The translations under genes and the position numbers were made by a program. Of a stretch of DNA of 64,000 bases, positions 44,373-53,332 are shown one piece after another. Every line of letters starts with the position of its first letter. Position 1 is the stretch's first letter. The stretch covers positions 1 through 64,000 of the forward strand of contig NZ_JMGA01000046.1 in NCBI RefSeq assembly GCF_000765145.1, given 5' to 3'. The notes beneath the pieces are model-generated. The model was given only the letters and a program-made list of their open reading frames with translations. It was not told where the DNA came from and made no database searches. This DNA is from Desulfosporosinus sp. HMP52. GTDB lineage: Bacteria > Bacillota > Desulfitobacteriia > Desulfitobacteriales > Desulfitobacteriaceae.

Positions 44373-45554
44373 ATGAACTGTAATTTTGACCAGATAATCG
44401 ATCGTCGCCAGACTTGTTCTGTGAAATGGGATTTTAATCAGCGGATTTTTGGCCGTGAAGATGTTTTGCCCTTGTGGGTTGCAGATATGGACTTTCAAGC
44501 TCCCGAGGCTGTTATTGAGGCCTTAGTTAATCGTGCGAAGCATGGAATCTTTGGCTATTCAGATGGTATGGAGGGTTATTATGAGGCCTTAACTAACTGG
44601 CTGCACCAGCGCTTTGGCTGGGAGATCCAACGAGATTGGGTGACCTTTAGTCCCGGAATTGTTTTTGGCTTATATCAATTGGTAAAGAGTTTAACAAAGC
44701 CTGGAGATAAAGTCCTTCTGCAGTCCCCTGTATATCCCCCCTTTTTTAACGCTATTAAAAATAACGACCGCGAGCTTGTTAACAGCCAACTAATCTTTGC
44801 AGAAAACCGATATGTCATGGATTATGAGGATTTGGAAGAAAAGTTTTCCAACGGAGTCAAGATGATGATTCTGTGTAACCCTCATAATCCGGTTGGCCGG
44901 GTTTGGGAGCGGGAGGAGCTCGAACGCTTGGGAAAACTTTGTCTCACCTATAAGGTCTTAGTAATCTCTGATGAAATTCATGGAGATCTTATTTATAAAG
45001 GGCATCGCCATATTCCCTTTGCCACTCTCTCGCCTGAATTAGCTACTCAATCGGTGATTTGTACAGCGCCAAGCAAGACATTTAACCTTGCTGGCTTACA
45101 GACGTCCAACTTAATTATACCGAATCCAGACTATAGACAAGCTTTTTTAGCGACTCGGGATTTGACGGGCATACATAATCCTAATGTCTTTGGTATTACG
45201 GCTTTAGAAGCAGCCTATAGATATGGCTGGGATTGGCTAAATCAGTTGATGGACTATTTACAGGGAAATGTCGATTACTTAATATCGTCACTTGTTCAAA
45301 TCTCTCATGTTAAGCTGATTCAGCCTGAAGGGACTTATTTGGCTTGGTTAGACTTCAGGGATCTAGGGATGGATCCCAAGGAATTACAGAAGTTTTTAGT
45401 ACACAAGGCTGGGGTGGGACTAAATCCAGGCTTTCAATTTGGCCCTGGCGGAGAAGGCTTTGCCCGTCTTAATATCGGGTGCTCCCGTTCAACACTTGAA
45501 GAAGGTTGTGAACGGATTAGAGTTGCAATTGATAAATTAGATCTCCATGTGTAA
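44373..45554 (+). CDS. PatB/MalY-type aminotransferase, probable cystathionine beta-lyase
   Basis: A 393-residue class I/II PLP-dependent enzyme of the MalY/PatB family. PLP lysine is in APSKTFNLAGLQ, and VLPLWVADMDFQAPEAV near the N-terminus is typical. The family cleaves C-S bonds of cystathionine or cysteine conjugates and can transaminate. The start at 44373 has AAAGGAG 9 nt upstream; ATG at 44367 is too close. It lies alone between two palindromes and is not in a methionine operon. Confidence 0.88.
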   Translation: MNCNFDQIIDRRQTCSVKWDFNQRIFGREDVLPLWVADMDFQAPEAVIEALVNRAKHGIFGYSDGMEGYYEALTNWLHQRFGWEIQRDWVTFSPGIVFGLYQLVKSLTKPGDKVLLQSPVYPPFFNAIKNNDRELVNSQLIFAENRYVMDYEDLEEKFSNGVKMMILCNPHNPVGRVWEREELERLGKLCLTYKVLVISDEIHGDLIYKGHRHIPFATLSPELATQSVICTAPSKTFNLAGLQTSNLIIPNPDYRQAFLATRDLTGIHNPNVFGITALEAAYRYGWDWLNQLMDYLQGNVDYLISSLVQISHVKLIQPEGTYLAWLDFRDLGMDPKELQKFLVHKAGVGLNPGFQFGPGGEGFARLNIGCSRSTLEEGCERIRVAIDKLDLHV

Positions 45555-45676
45555 ACAATGGATATGAAAATAACTAAATAGCTAGAAGAAACATTTTAAA
45601 GAATTGATTCAATAGAGCCAGACTTGGTCTGAGGTCAATCATGTTTCGTAGTTGCCAAACATTCAAGTAGGCAGAA

Positions 45677-45713
45677 GGAGACTGCGTTAGATGGGATGCC
45701 GCCGCAGTCTCCT
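45677..45713 (+). terminator. Terminator-like hairpin downstream of the PatB/MalY gene
   Basis: An 11-bp perfect stem AGGAGACTGCG / CGCAGTCTCCT with a short T-containing tail, between convergent genes. Confidence 0.6.
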
Positions 45714-45760
45714 CTTCAGTTAAACAGTAAAAACACTAAATTTCATTTTCTTAAACTCCT

Positions 45761-46345
45761 TTATATTAACTGATAAAATAATCCATGCCTTGTACAGTAC
45801 CATATAAGCATGCCATGACCTCTTTTGGATATCCTAAGTTGCATATCCCATTCGGGGTATTGCTTGATAATCTGTATCCGGTCACCGGTTGTAAAGGCGA
45901 CAAAGGATATATAGTGTTCTTTTTTCATTGGATGAGCCGTTGTTATATACCAGTCGTCATCGATTACTTCAACAGAAAGCATCTCACTTTTATCGACTTT
46001 CTGCATTTTTTGCTGATCAATTTTTCTACCACAGCATGATACTTCGGCTTCACCTGTGCAAAGTGAAATGTTATGACACATAGGGCAAACATAATATTTC
46101 GTCTTTTTCATATTGCCTCCCACAAAATCATTGGGTGCTAAATCACCGCTTAATAGTTTACCTATATCAACTTCAAGTAGGTCGGACAGTTCCGAGAGCA
46201 GTGAAACATCGGGACAGCCTAAACCCCGTTCCCATTTCGAAACGGTTTTGTCGCTGATATTCATTTTATCCGCAAGCTGTTTTTGCGTAATTCCTTTTTC
46301 TATACGCAATTCACGGATGATCTTACCAACATTTATAGTTTGCAT
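45761..46345 (-). CDS. XRE regulator fused to a superoxide-reductase-like domain
   Basis: A 194-residue protein. Residues 5-65 form an XRE helix-turn-helix (ITQKQLADKMNISDKTVSKWERG). The C-terminal half resembles desulfoferrodoxin: a zinc-ribbon-like start (YVCPMCHN, SCCGRK), then AHPMKKEHYISFV and YCTRHGLF, which correspond to the two histidines and the cysteine-x-x-histidine ligands of the superoxide-reductase iron site. A further histidine ligand normally near the start of this domain is not seen. It is likely an iron-based redox sensor that acts on DNA. It lies convergent to the PatB gene. Confidence 0.78.
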   Translation of the reverse strand: MQTINVGKIIRELRIEKGITQKQLADKMNISDKTVSKWERGLGCPDVSLLSELSDLLEVDIGKLLSGDLAPNDFVGGNMKKTKYYVCPMCHNISLCTGEAEVSCCGRKIDQQKMQKVDKSEMLSVEVIDDDWYITTAHPMKKEHYISFVAFTTGDRIQIIKQYPEWDMQLRISKRGHGMLIWYCTRHGLFYQLI

Positions 46346-46487
46346 TATCGCAGCCTCCCTGTATTATAGTAATGAATGAACTGGTACTTTTCAATAAACC
46401 CTCCGTAGAGTTATGTGTTTTAAGGATTGTCAATGAGAAATCCGACTTTCCTACCATCAACTGACCCGGAAGGATGTGTTGTGGGGA

Positions 46488-46545
46488 TGTTGTGGGGACG
46501 GTCCTTTTAACACATTCGTGTGTTAAAAGGACCGTCCCCACAACA
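46488..46545. repeat. Perfect palindrome with GGGGACGGTCC core, copy 2
   Basis: Arms of 27 bp (46488-46514 and 46519-46545) around a TTCG loop. A partial repeat of the arm start, GTGTTGTGGGGA, lies immediately before (46476-46487). It sits between the XRE and the GNAT genes. Confidence 0.9.
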
Positions 46546-46612
46546 CACATTACCAGAGGAGATACTGACTTATCTTAACGGAAAATTTCACCAAACTCCT
46601 GGAGGGAAGCTT

Positions 46613-47035
46613 ATGGATTTTATAATCAAGAATAATTGTTTAAATATCGACTGGAATTATGTATCTCAAACTCTAAGAAACGTTGGCATGGCTAATTTTG
46701 CTGCAGATATCCATCAAAAAGCTTTTGAAAACAGTCATACTGTAGTGTTTGTTTTTGACGAAGAAAAACTGATTGGTTTTGGTCGTGCAATTTCAGACGG
46801 AGTATATCAAGCTGCTTTATACGATATAGCAGTATTACCGGAGTATCAAGGCAAAGGGATAGGACGAATGATTATCAATAGTATTGTAAAATCGCTTCCG
46901 ATGTGCAACTTGATTTTATATGCATCCCCTGGCAAAGAAAAGTTTTACGAACGGTTAAACTTTAGAAAAATGAATACTGGAATGGCCTTATTTCAAAAGG
47001 CTAGTGATATGAAGGAAAAAGGTTTTACTGAATAA
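46613..47035 (+). CDS. GNAT-family N-acetyltransferase
   Basis: A 140-residue GNAT enzyme. The acetyl-CoA loop is visible as LPEYQGKGIGRMI, followed by ILYASPGKEKFYERLNF. The start at 46613 has GGAGGGAAG 5-10 nt upstream. The open frame extends back into the palindrome at 46520, but that part is non-coding repeat. The acyl acceptor is unknown. The gene is enclosed by two palindromes (copies 2 and 3). Confidence 0.85.
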   Translation: MDFIIKNNCLNIDWNYVSQTLRNVGMANFAADIHQKAFENSHTVVFVFDEEKLIGFGRAISDGVYQAALYDIAVLPEYQGKGIGRMIINSIVKSLPMCNLILYASPGKEKFYERLNFRKMNTGMALFQKASDMKEKGFTE

Positions 47036-47039
47036 ATAG

Positions 47040-47101
47040 GTGTTGTGGGGACGGTCCTTTTAACACACATTCGTGTGTTAAAAGGACCGTCCCCACAACA
47101 C
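47040..47101. repeat. Perfect palindrome with GGGGACGGTCC core, copy 3
   Basis: Arms of 29 bp (47040-47068 and 47073-47101) around a 4-nt loop, nearly identical to copy 2. It starts 5 bp after the GNAT stop codon, so the hairpin can terminate that transcript. It lies about 85 bp before an ABC operon. Confidence 0.9.
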
Positions 47102-47185
47102 ATTAAAACTGGTAAATTTTCGAATCCCTCACCGTTTAGGAGACTTCCCAATACACTATTAAAAACCGGGATGTGTAAGGGGGGG

Positions 47186-47959
47186 ATGCCATTGAAACCA
47201 GTTGTCGAAGTTAATAATGTTGGCATGAAATATCAATCCCTAAATGGGGAAATTACAGCGCTGGAAAACATCAATTTTTCGGTCCAAGATGGAGAATTTG
47301 TAAGTATTGTCGGCCCAAGCGGGTGTGGGAAGTCAACCTTATTATCAATTATTTCAGGCCTAATAGCATCTACCTCAGGAGAGGTTCTTTTATCGGGGGA
47401 AAAGGTCACGGGGACATCTCCAAAAATCGGCTATATGTTACAGAAAGATCATCTTTTTAATTGGAGAACTATCTTTCAAAATGTTATGCTCGGCCTGGAA
47501 ATTCGAAAAACTGTTACAAGCTCTGCAAAAGAACATGCTATTAAACTTCTAAAAACATATGGGCTTTATGAATTTAAAGACAAATATCCTAATCAACTTT
47601 CAGGGGGAATGAGACAAAGAGTGGCTCTTATTAGAACTCTGGTAACCAATCCCCAAATCCTGTTATTGGATGAAGCTTTTTCGGCATTAGATTATCAGAC
47701 TCGCTTAGTCGTTAACGATGATATCTATGACATTATCAAAAAAGAGAATAAAACAGCCTTACTTGTTACCCATGACATATCTGAAAGTATAAGTATGGCT
47801 GACCGGGTTATTCTACTTTCCAAAAGGCCAGGCAAAGTAAAACATATTTATGATATTAATTTCGATATCAAGAACAGAACCCCCTTTTCATCTCGGGAGA
47901 CTCCCGAATTCAGATACTACTTTCAAGAGATATGGAAGGGGTTAGATGTCCATGTCTAA
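47186..47959 (+). CDS. Ssu/Tau-type ABC transporter ATPase
   Basis: A 257-residue ATPase of the nitrate/sulfonate/taurine group: Walker A GPSGCGKST, signature LSGGMRQRVALIRTL, Walker B ILLLDEAFSALD. ATG at 47186 lies just after AAGGGGGGG; a TTG at 47192 has slightly better spacing. The frame runs back to 47045, but that part lies in the palindrome. Its last 14 bp overlap the permease gene, as expected for an operon 47186-49854. The substrate is unknown; sulfonate, a thiamine or pyrimidine precursor, or a riboflavin-type ligand are possible. Confidence 0.9.
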   Translation: MPLKPVVEVNNVGMKYQSLNGEITALENINFSVQDGEFVSIVGPSGCGKSTLLSIISGLIASTSGEVLLSGEKVTGTSPKIGYMLQKDHLFNWRTIFQNVMLGLEIRKTVTSSAKEHAIKLLKTYGLYEFKDKYPNQLSGGMRQRVALIRTLVTNPQILLLDEAFSALDYQTRLVVNDDIYDIIKKENKTALLVTHDISESISMADRVILLSKRPGKVKHIYDINFDIKNRTPFSSRETPEFRYYFQEIWKGLDVHV

Positions 47960-48794
47960 TTTTGAAGGCGACAGGGTTGCGAAGGAGACTCAAGTCACAA
48001 AGATTTCTCAGGAACACATTGATTTCTTGCACAGGGTTAGGATGGAAAAAATCTCAGTGCGTGTTATCCAAATACTAATCTTTGGTGTGGCTTTCTTGCT
48101 TTGGGAAATATGTGCTAATACCAAAATAGTAGATCCATTTATTACAAGTCAGCCGTCGAGAGTTTTTAATACAATAGTTCGCCTTTATGAAGATGGGGTA
48201 CTTTTTCATCATATTGGAATAACCTGTTGGGAAGCTTTCGTGGGCTTTGTCCTGGGAACCATCGTCGGGACGATAATAGCCATAATGTTGTGGTGGTCTG
48301 AATTTTTGTGCAAAATTTTAGAACCTTATTTAGTAATTATGAATAGTTTACCTAAAATTGCCTTAGGTCCAGTTTTCATTGTATGGATTGGTGCAGGGCC
48401 TCCGGCAATTATAGTTATGACTTTAGCAATTTCTCTGATAGTCACAGTATTGGAAGTGTTAAACGGCTTTTTAACGGTAGATCAAGAGAAGATTAAACTT
48501 GTTCAGACCTTTGGCGGTTCAAAATATCAAGTCCTTACAAAAGTAGTGCTTCCGGCTTCTTATCCTACGATTATTAATGCTTTGAAAATCAATGTGGGCT
48601 TGTCGTGGGTAGGGGTTATTGTTGGAGAATTTTTAGTTTCCAAAGCAGGGTTAGGGTATCTCATCGTCTACGGGGGGCAAGTTTTTAAACTAGACCTAGT
48701 TATGACTAGTGTCATTATTTTAGGTGTGGCAGCAGCGGTCATGTATCAGGGGGTGGTTTACCTTGAAAAAATGCTTGTGAAAAACAAGGCTTGA
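47946..48794 (+). CDS. Ssu/Tau-type ABC transporter permease
   Basis: A 282-residue permease with about six helices and the EAA-like loop EKIKLVQTFGGSKYQVLTKVVLPAS. It overlaps the ATPase gene by 14 bp. A second ATG at 47952 is also possible. It forms the channel for the binding protein encoded downstream. Confidence 0.9.
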   Translation: MSMSNFEGDRVAKETQVTKISQEHIDFLHRVRMEKISVRVIQILIFGVAFLLWEICANTKIVDPFITSQPSRVFNTIVRLYEDGVLFHHIGITCWEAFVGFVLGTIVGTIIAIMLWWSEFLCKILEPYLVIMNSLPKIALGPVFIVWIGAGPPAIIVMTLAISLIVTVLEVLNGFLTVDQEKIKLVQTFGGSKYQVLTKVVLPASYPTIINALKINVGLSWVGVIVGEFLVSKAGLGYLIVYGGQVFKLDLVMTSVIILGVAAAVMYQGVVYLEKMLVKNKA

Positions 48795-48846
48795 GTCAAT
48801 GATGAGGACAGTATGTAAAACTTAAATATCTTAAAGGAGGAGCGAC

Positions 48847-49854
48847 ATGTTTAGAAAAAGATTTATGCCCGTACTTATTACAGTGATTCTTGGAATTTCT
48901 ATGGTGCTCTCTGGTTGCAGTCAGAAAACTGAGTTGACTAAGGTTAAATTATCAGAGGTTACCCATTCTGTTTTCTATGCTCCCCAGTATGTAGCGATGA
49001 GTAAGGGGTTCTTTAAAGAGGAAGGACTTGAGGTTGAATTAAGTAATGGCCAAGGTGCAGATAAAGTTATGACTGCCGTATTATCAGGTCAAGTAGATAT
49101 TGGTTTCGCCGGGCCGGAGGCGAGCGTCTATGTTCATAACGAGGGAAAAGAAGATAACAGCGTTGTTTTTGCGCAATTGACCAACGGGGATGGAACCTTT
49201 CTAATGGGTAGAGAACCTGATCCTGACTTTAAATGGAGTGATCTGAAAGGAAAGACCGTAATTGGCGGACGTAAAGGTGGAATGCCGGCTATTGTTCTTC
49301 AGTATGTGTTGAGCAAAAATGGTATGGCGGTAGGAAAAGATGTCAACATTGACACGACGATGCAATTTGCGGCAATGCCTGGAGCATTTATAGGAGGGCA
49401 AGGAGATTATGTAATTATCTTTGAACCTACTGCATCAAGCATGGAGAAAGAAGGTAAAGCCTATATTGTTGCTTCTTTAGGTAAAGAGAGCGGGGAAGTA
49501 CCCTATACTGCCTATTTTGCCAAGAAGAGCATGATTGAAAAAAATCCAGAGCTTATTCAAAAGTTTACCAACGCCATCTATAAAGGGCAGAAGTGGGTAG
49601 CAAGCCATACTCCTGAAGAAATTGCCTTGGCTATAAAGCTTCAATTCCCGGAAGAAAATGACCAAATTCTAATTAGTGCTATCAAGCGTTATAAGGAACA
49701 AAACTCTTGGAAAACAGACCCTATTCTCCAGGAAAATGATTTTTATCTCTTGCAGCAAATCATTAAAGATGCCGGAGAGCTTAACAAAATAGCTCCTTAC
49801 GAAAAAGTTGTCACAAAGCAATTTGGGGAAAAAGCTATAAAGAATATTAAGTAA
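48847..49854 (+). CDS. Ssu/Tau-type ABC transporter binding lipoprotein
   Basis: A 335-residue NMT1/SsuA-like binding protein. The lipobox is MVLSGC. KLSEVTHSVFYAPQYVAMSKG and GADKVMTAVLSGQVDIGF are typical of proteins that bind small planar or sulfonated ligands. It ends the operon begun at 47186. ATG follows AAAGGAGGAGCGAC. The ligand is not determined. Confidence 0.9.
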   Translation: MFRKRFMPVLITVILGISMVLSGCSQKTELTKVKLSEVTHSVFYAPQYVAMSKGFFKEEGLEVELSNGQGADKVMTAVLSGQVDIGFAGPEASVYVHNEGKEDNSVVFAQLTNGDGTFLMGREPDPDFKWSDLKGKTVIGGRKGGMPAIVLQYVLSKNGMAVGKDVNIDTTMQFAAMPGAFIGGQGDYVIIFEPTASSMEKEGKAYIVASLGKESGEVPYTAYFAKKSMIEKNPELIQKFTNAIYKGQKWVASHTPEEIALAIKLQFPEENDQILISAIKRYKEQNSWKTDPILQENDFYLLQQIIKDAGELNKIAPYEKVVTKQFGEKAIKNIK

Positions 49855-49881
49855 TCGAGTAAAATTTATTTAAAATATCTT

Positions 49882-49910
49882 GGGATTAGGCTTATGGCTT
49901 GATCCCTTTT
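49882..49910 (+). terminator. Probable terminator after the ABC operon
   Basis: A weak stem GGGAT / ATCCC, with additional imperfect pairing between GGCTT-type segments, is followed by five T. Confidence 0.5.
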
Positions 49911-50091
49911 TCTTATACGGTATTAAATTCAAAGACAAAAAATAAAAGGGTGAGAGAAAAGTCCAAAACAAGCTAATTGACAGGAATTCAAGAATCCTGG
50001 ATAATAGAGGAATCATACTAAAAGATGTAAAAAGATGTTAAAGGTTTAATCGACTGAGATAAATAAGTCCTATTACGATATGGAGAAAAGA

Positions 50092-51006
50092 ATGATAAAT
50101 CAAAAAGAGTCTACGGGATTAGCGGTTTTATTAATACTTATTTCCACATTTGGTTTTAGCTTGTACCCGATTTTAGGAAAAGTAGTTTTTGGAGGAGGGG
50201 CAGGTCTTTCTACCGTATTATTTGTTAGATTTTCCATAGCATCCCTTATATTCTGGGCGATAACTATTTGGCGAGAAGGATTCCCGCGCATGCCCCTTAA
50301 GACTTGGCTGATACTATGGGGCATGGGCGGAGTTGGATATTCCATGATGGCCGGTTTGTACATATCTTCAGTATTATATATCCCGGCATCTTTAGCTGCG
50401 TTGCTTCTATATGCCTATCCCGTTATTGTTACCATCATAGCAGTTTTGACAAAGCAAGAAGAATTTTCTTTGCTCAAGTTGACTGGCTTGATTATTGCAA
50501 CCTTTGGCTTAGTCTTGGTTTTAGGCATAGCATTGGAAGGGATTAATTATCTGGGGGTCATACTTGCTCTTAGCGCTGCCTTCGTTTACTCGTTTTATAT
50601 AATCGTAGGCAACAAGTTGTTAAAAACAACAACTCCTTTAGTAAGTACTTCAGTAATTTCGACCTCTGCAGCATTTACCTATGGCCTAATCGGTTTACCA
50701 ATAGGCGGAACAACCTGGAATCTTTCCTGGGGCACGTGGCTGGGAATTGGGGGTATTGTTCTGTTCTCAACCATATTAGCTATGCTGACATTTTTTGAGG
50801 GTATAAAGCGTTTGGGTCCAACTTCTGCCTCAATTATCAGTACAACTGAGCCTGTGATGACTGTTATTTTAGCGGTTGTTATTTTCAATGAGAATATAAC
50901 CCTCTTGCAGGCACTGGGGGGAGGATTCGTTATCATGGGGGGGATTCTAGCAGTTTTATCCCCAGCTGGAAAGCGGATTAGTCCCGTTGATCCATCAGCT
51001 CTTTAA
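50092..51006 (+). CDS. EamA/DMT-family transporter
   Basis: A 304-residue membrane protein with ten hydrophobic segments and the duplicated EamA domain (about 8-140 and 155-290). Members export amino acids or other small metabolites. The start at 50092 has TGGAG 6-10 nt upstream; ATG at 50080 is less well placed. It seems monocistronic. The substrate is unknown. Confidence 0.85.
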   Translation: MINQKESTGLAVLLILISTFGFSLYPILGKVVFGGGAGLSTVLFVRFSIASLIFWAITIWREGFPRMPLKTWLILWGMGGVGYSMMAGLYISSVLYIPASLAALLLYAYPVIVTIIAVLTKQEEFSLLKLTGLIIATFGLVLVLGIALEGINYLGVILALSAAFVYSFYIIVGNKLLKTTTPLVSTSVISTSAAFTYGLIGLPIGGTTWNLSWGTWLGIGGIVLFSTILAMLTFFEGIKRLGPTSASIISTTEPVMTVILAVVIFNENITLLQALGGGFVIMGGILAVLSPAGKRISPVDPSAL

Positions 51007-51284
51007 TGTAAGACACCCTGTTCTAATACGATCCTAAATCCCTAGTGCTTCTGAATATGATATTATCTATACTCAATAGAGTTTTCAGCCTTTCATTGAC
51101 TTCATAAGTTGGTGAGAGGCTCTTGTCATTATGGAAAATAGCAATCTTTCTCACTTCTTTGACATGTTTCAGCTTTCGTTATAAGTACACTGTGATAAAA
51201 TATGTTAAGGAACCCGATTACATAAAGTGGAGTCTCGAGTTTGGCCAAAGCTCGTTCATAGGTTTATAGAAAGAAGGGATTTAA

Positions 51285-53261
51285 TTGGAAGATATGAGTA
51301 CACTTCAGGGTCAGAAATCAAAGACGAGTGTACTTTTTGCTAAGTATTGGAAAAGGTTGGGGATTGTTTTTCTGCTCTTTATTATTTTTTTGACCGGAGG
51401 AATTACGGTTTATATATCCTCACTAGATATTAGCAAGTTACAAACACCTTTGGCACGACCTTCCTACTTGTATGACCAAAACGGCAACCGGATTTCCCAG
51501 CTTTCATCATCACGAATAGAACCTGTTACAGGGCAGCAAATCCCGCTGGTTATGAAAAATGCTGTAATTGCAGTAGAAGACCGTAGGTATTACGAGCATA
51601 AAGGGGTGGATCTTCGTTCAATTATCCGTGCTCTTTATCGGGATATAATTTCAGGTGATTTTTCCGAAGGTGGAAGCACCATCACTCAACAATTGGCCAA
51701 GAACCTTTTCTTAGCTTCGGATAAAACTCTTGCCCGCAAATTAAATGAAGCGGCCTATGCCTTAAAGATTGAAGCTGTGCTGGACAAGGATGAGATTTTA
51801 GTCGCTTATCTCAATCAAATATATTATGGTGAGGGCTGTTATGGTCTGCAAAATGCGGCTCAACTTTATTTTGATAAAGAGGTTGAGGATCTGTCATTAC
51901 CTGAATCTGCGCTACTTGCCGGGCTGCTAAAAGCCCCCAGCATTTATTCTCCGCTGAATAGTAAAGAAAAGTCCTTAGAACGCAGAAATATAGTACTTGC
52001 TTTGATGAAGGAACAGAATTATATTTCCTTAGTAGAGTATCAGAAGGCCCTTGTTCAACCAATTGTTATAAAGAAAGGTTCTCTAAAGGACCTTTCAGGC
52101 CAGTATTCACCATACGTTGATTATGTTATTGAAGAAGCAATTAATCGTATCGGATTTACTGAAGATCAAATCCTTAAGGGTGGCCTGAAAATCTATACTC
52201 AAATGGACCCTCTCGTCCAAAAAGCCGCTGAAGAGGTCTATGAAGAAAGTCATTACTTTCCCAAAGGGACGTCAGACCAACTCGTTCAAAGTGGTGTGGT
52301 TTTATTAGATCATAAAACCGGGGGGATCAGAGGATTAGTCGGATATCGCGGGGCGAGAGTTTACCGCGGGCTGAACCATGCCGCTTCATCCCAATTTCTG
52401 CGCCAGCCGGGTTCTACCTTGAAGCCCTTGGCGGTTTATGCTCCAGCCTTGGAAAAGGGCTATAATTCAGATTCAACAGTTGAGGATCACCCTCTAAATA
52501 TTAATGGCTACAACCCTCAGAATTATGACAATCAGTACCGTGGGTATATTACAATGCAAGAGGCTCTTCGACACTCCTGGAATGTGCCGGCAGTTTGGTT
52601 ACTTAATAAGATCGGGATAGACAGCGGAGTAGATTTTGTACAAAGGTGTGGAATCACTCTGGATAAAGAAGATCACACCCTTAGTTTAGCTTTGGGTGGT
52701 CTTTCTCAAGGGGTTACCCCTTTACAGATGGCGCAAGCTTATGGAGCCTTTGCTAATCACGGAGTTATGAATAAGGCTTATGCCATAAGTAAAATTACTA
52801 CAGATGAAGGGACGGTACTTTACCTTGCTCAACCTGAAGCAACTCAAGTGACTACTCCAAGCGTAGCTTATATGATGACCCTAATGCTGGAAGATGTGGT
52901 CACTAATGGTACGGGTGAAAACGCCAAGCTATCCCGACCGACAGCTGGCAAAACTGGGTCAGTTGAACTTCCCCAAACCAAAGAATTTGCGGACATCAGC
53001 AAAGGGGTTAAAGATGTTTGGTTTGTGGGTTATACACCGGAACTTACGGCAGCGGTATGGATGGGTTATGATAATACGGATCATAACCATTACCTCACTA
53101 CCTCAGGAGGTTCGGAACCTGCTGTAGTCTTTCGTGAAATCCTGTCACGTGCACTAGAATCAACTCCGGTTGTCCCCTTTGAGATTCCGGAGGAATACAT
53201 TGAGCAGAATAGATTGTCCAATAAATTATATAAGTGGTTTGAAGAACATTTTAAAAGGTAA
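51285..53261 (+). CDS. Class A penicillin-binding protein (PBP1A type)
   Basis: A 658-residue bifunctional peptidoglycan synthase. A membrane helix (about 24-45) precedes the GT51 transglycosylase with AVEDRRYYEHKGVD (catalytic E98) and GGSTITQQLAKN, followed by the transpeptidase with STLK (S377, K380), SWN, and KTGS. The start is TTG behind AGAAGGGA at 51270-51278. It builds cell-wall polymer outside the membrane. It lies alone with a 278-bp upstream gap. Confidence 0.92.
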   Translation: MEDMSTLQGQKSKTSVLFAKYWKRLGIVFLLFIIFLTGGITVYISSLDISKLQTPLARPSYLYDQNGNRISQLSSSRIEPVTGQQIPLVMKNAVIAVEDRRYYEHKGVDLRSIIRALYRDIISGDFSEGGSTITQQLAKNLFLASDKTLARKLNEAAYALKIEAVLDKDEILVAYLNQIYYGEGCYGLQNAAQLYFDKEVEDLSLPESALLAGLLKAPSIYSPLNSKEKSLERRNIVLALMKEQNYISLVEYQKALVQPIVIKKGSLKDLSGQYSPYVDYVIEEAINRIGFTEDQILKGGLKIYTQMDPLVQKAAEEVYEESHYFPKGTSDQLVQSGVVLLDHKTGGIRGLVGYRGARVYRGLNHAASSQFLRQPGSTLKPLAVYAPALEKGYNSDSTVEDHPLNINGYNPQNYDNQYRGYITMQEALRHSWNVPAVWLLNKIGIDSGVDFVQRCGITLDKEDHTLSLALGGLSQGVTPLQMAQAYGAFANHGVMNKAYAISKITTDEGTVLYLAQPEATQVTTPSVAYMMTLMLEDVVTNGTGENAKLSRPTAGKTGSVELPQTKEFADISKGVKDVWFVGYTPELTAAVWMGYDNTDHNHYLTTSGGSEPAVVFREILSRALESTPVVPFEIPEEYIEQNRLSNKLYKWFEEHFKR

Positions 53262-53332
53262 TGCCGATAAAATGTCGAATAACTTATGTTGTGTTAAAAT
53301 AGGGTACTTTCAAGATGAGGAGTGTCGATTAA

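Noticed and set aside
46520-46612. N-terminal extension of the GNAT gene
   Set aside because: The extra codons are the 3' arm of a palindrome and a good ribosome binding site precedes 46613.
47045-47185. N-terminal extension of the ABC ATPase gene
   Set aside because: The frame starts inside a palindrome; the protein family begins near 47186, where a ribosome binding site exists.
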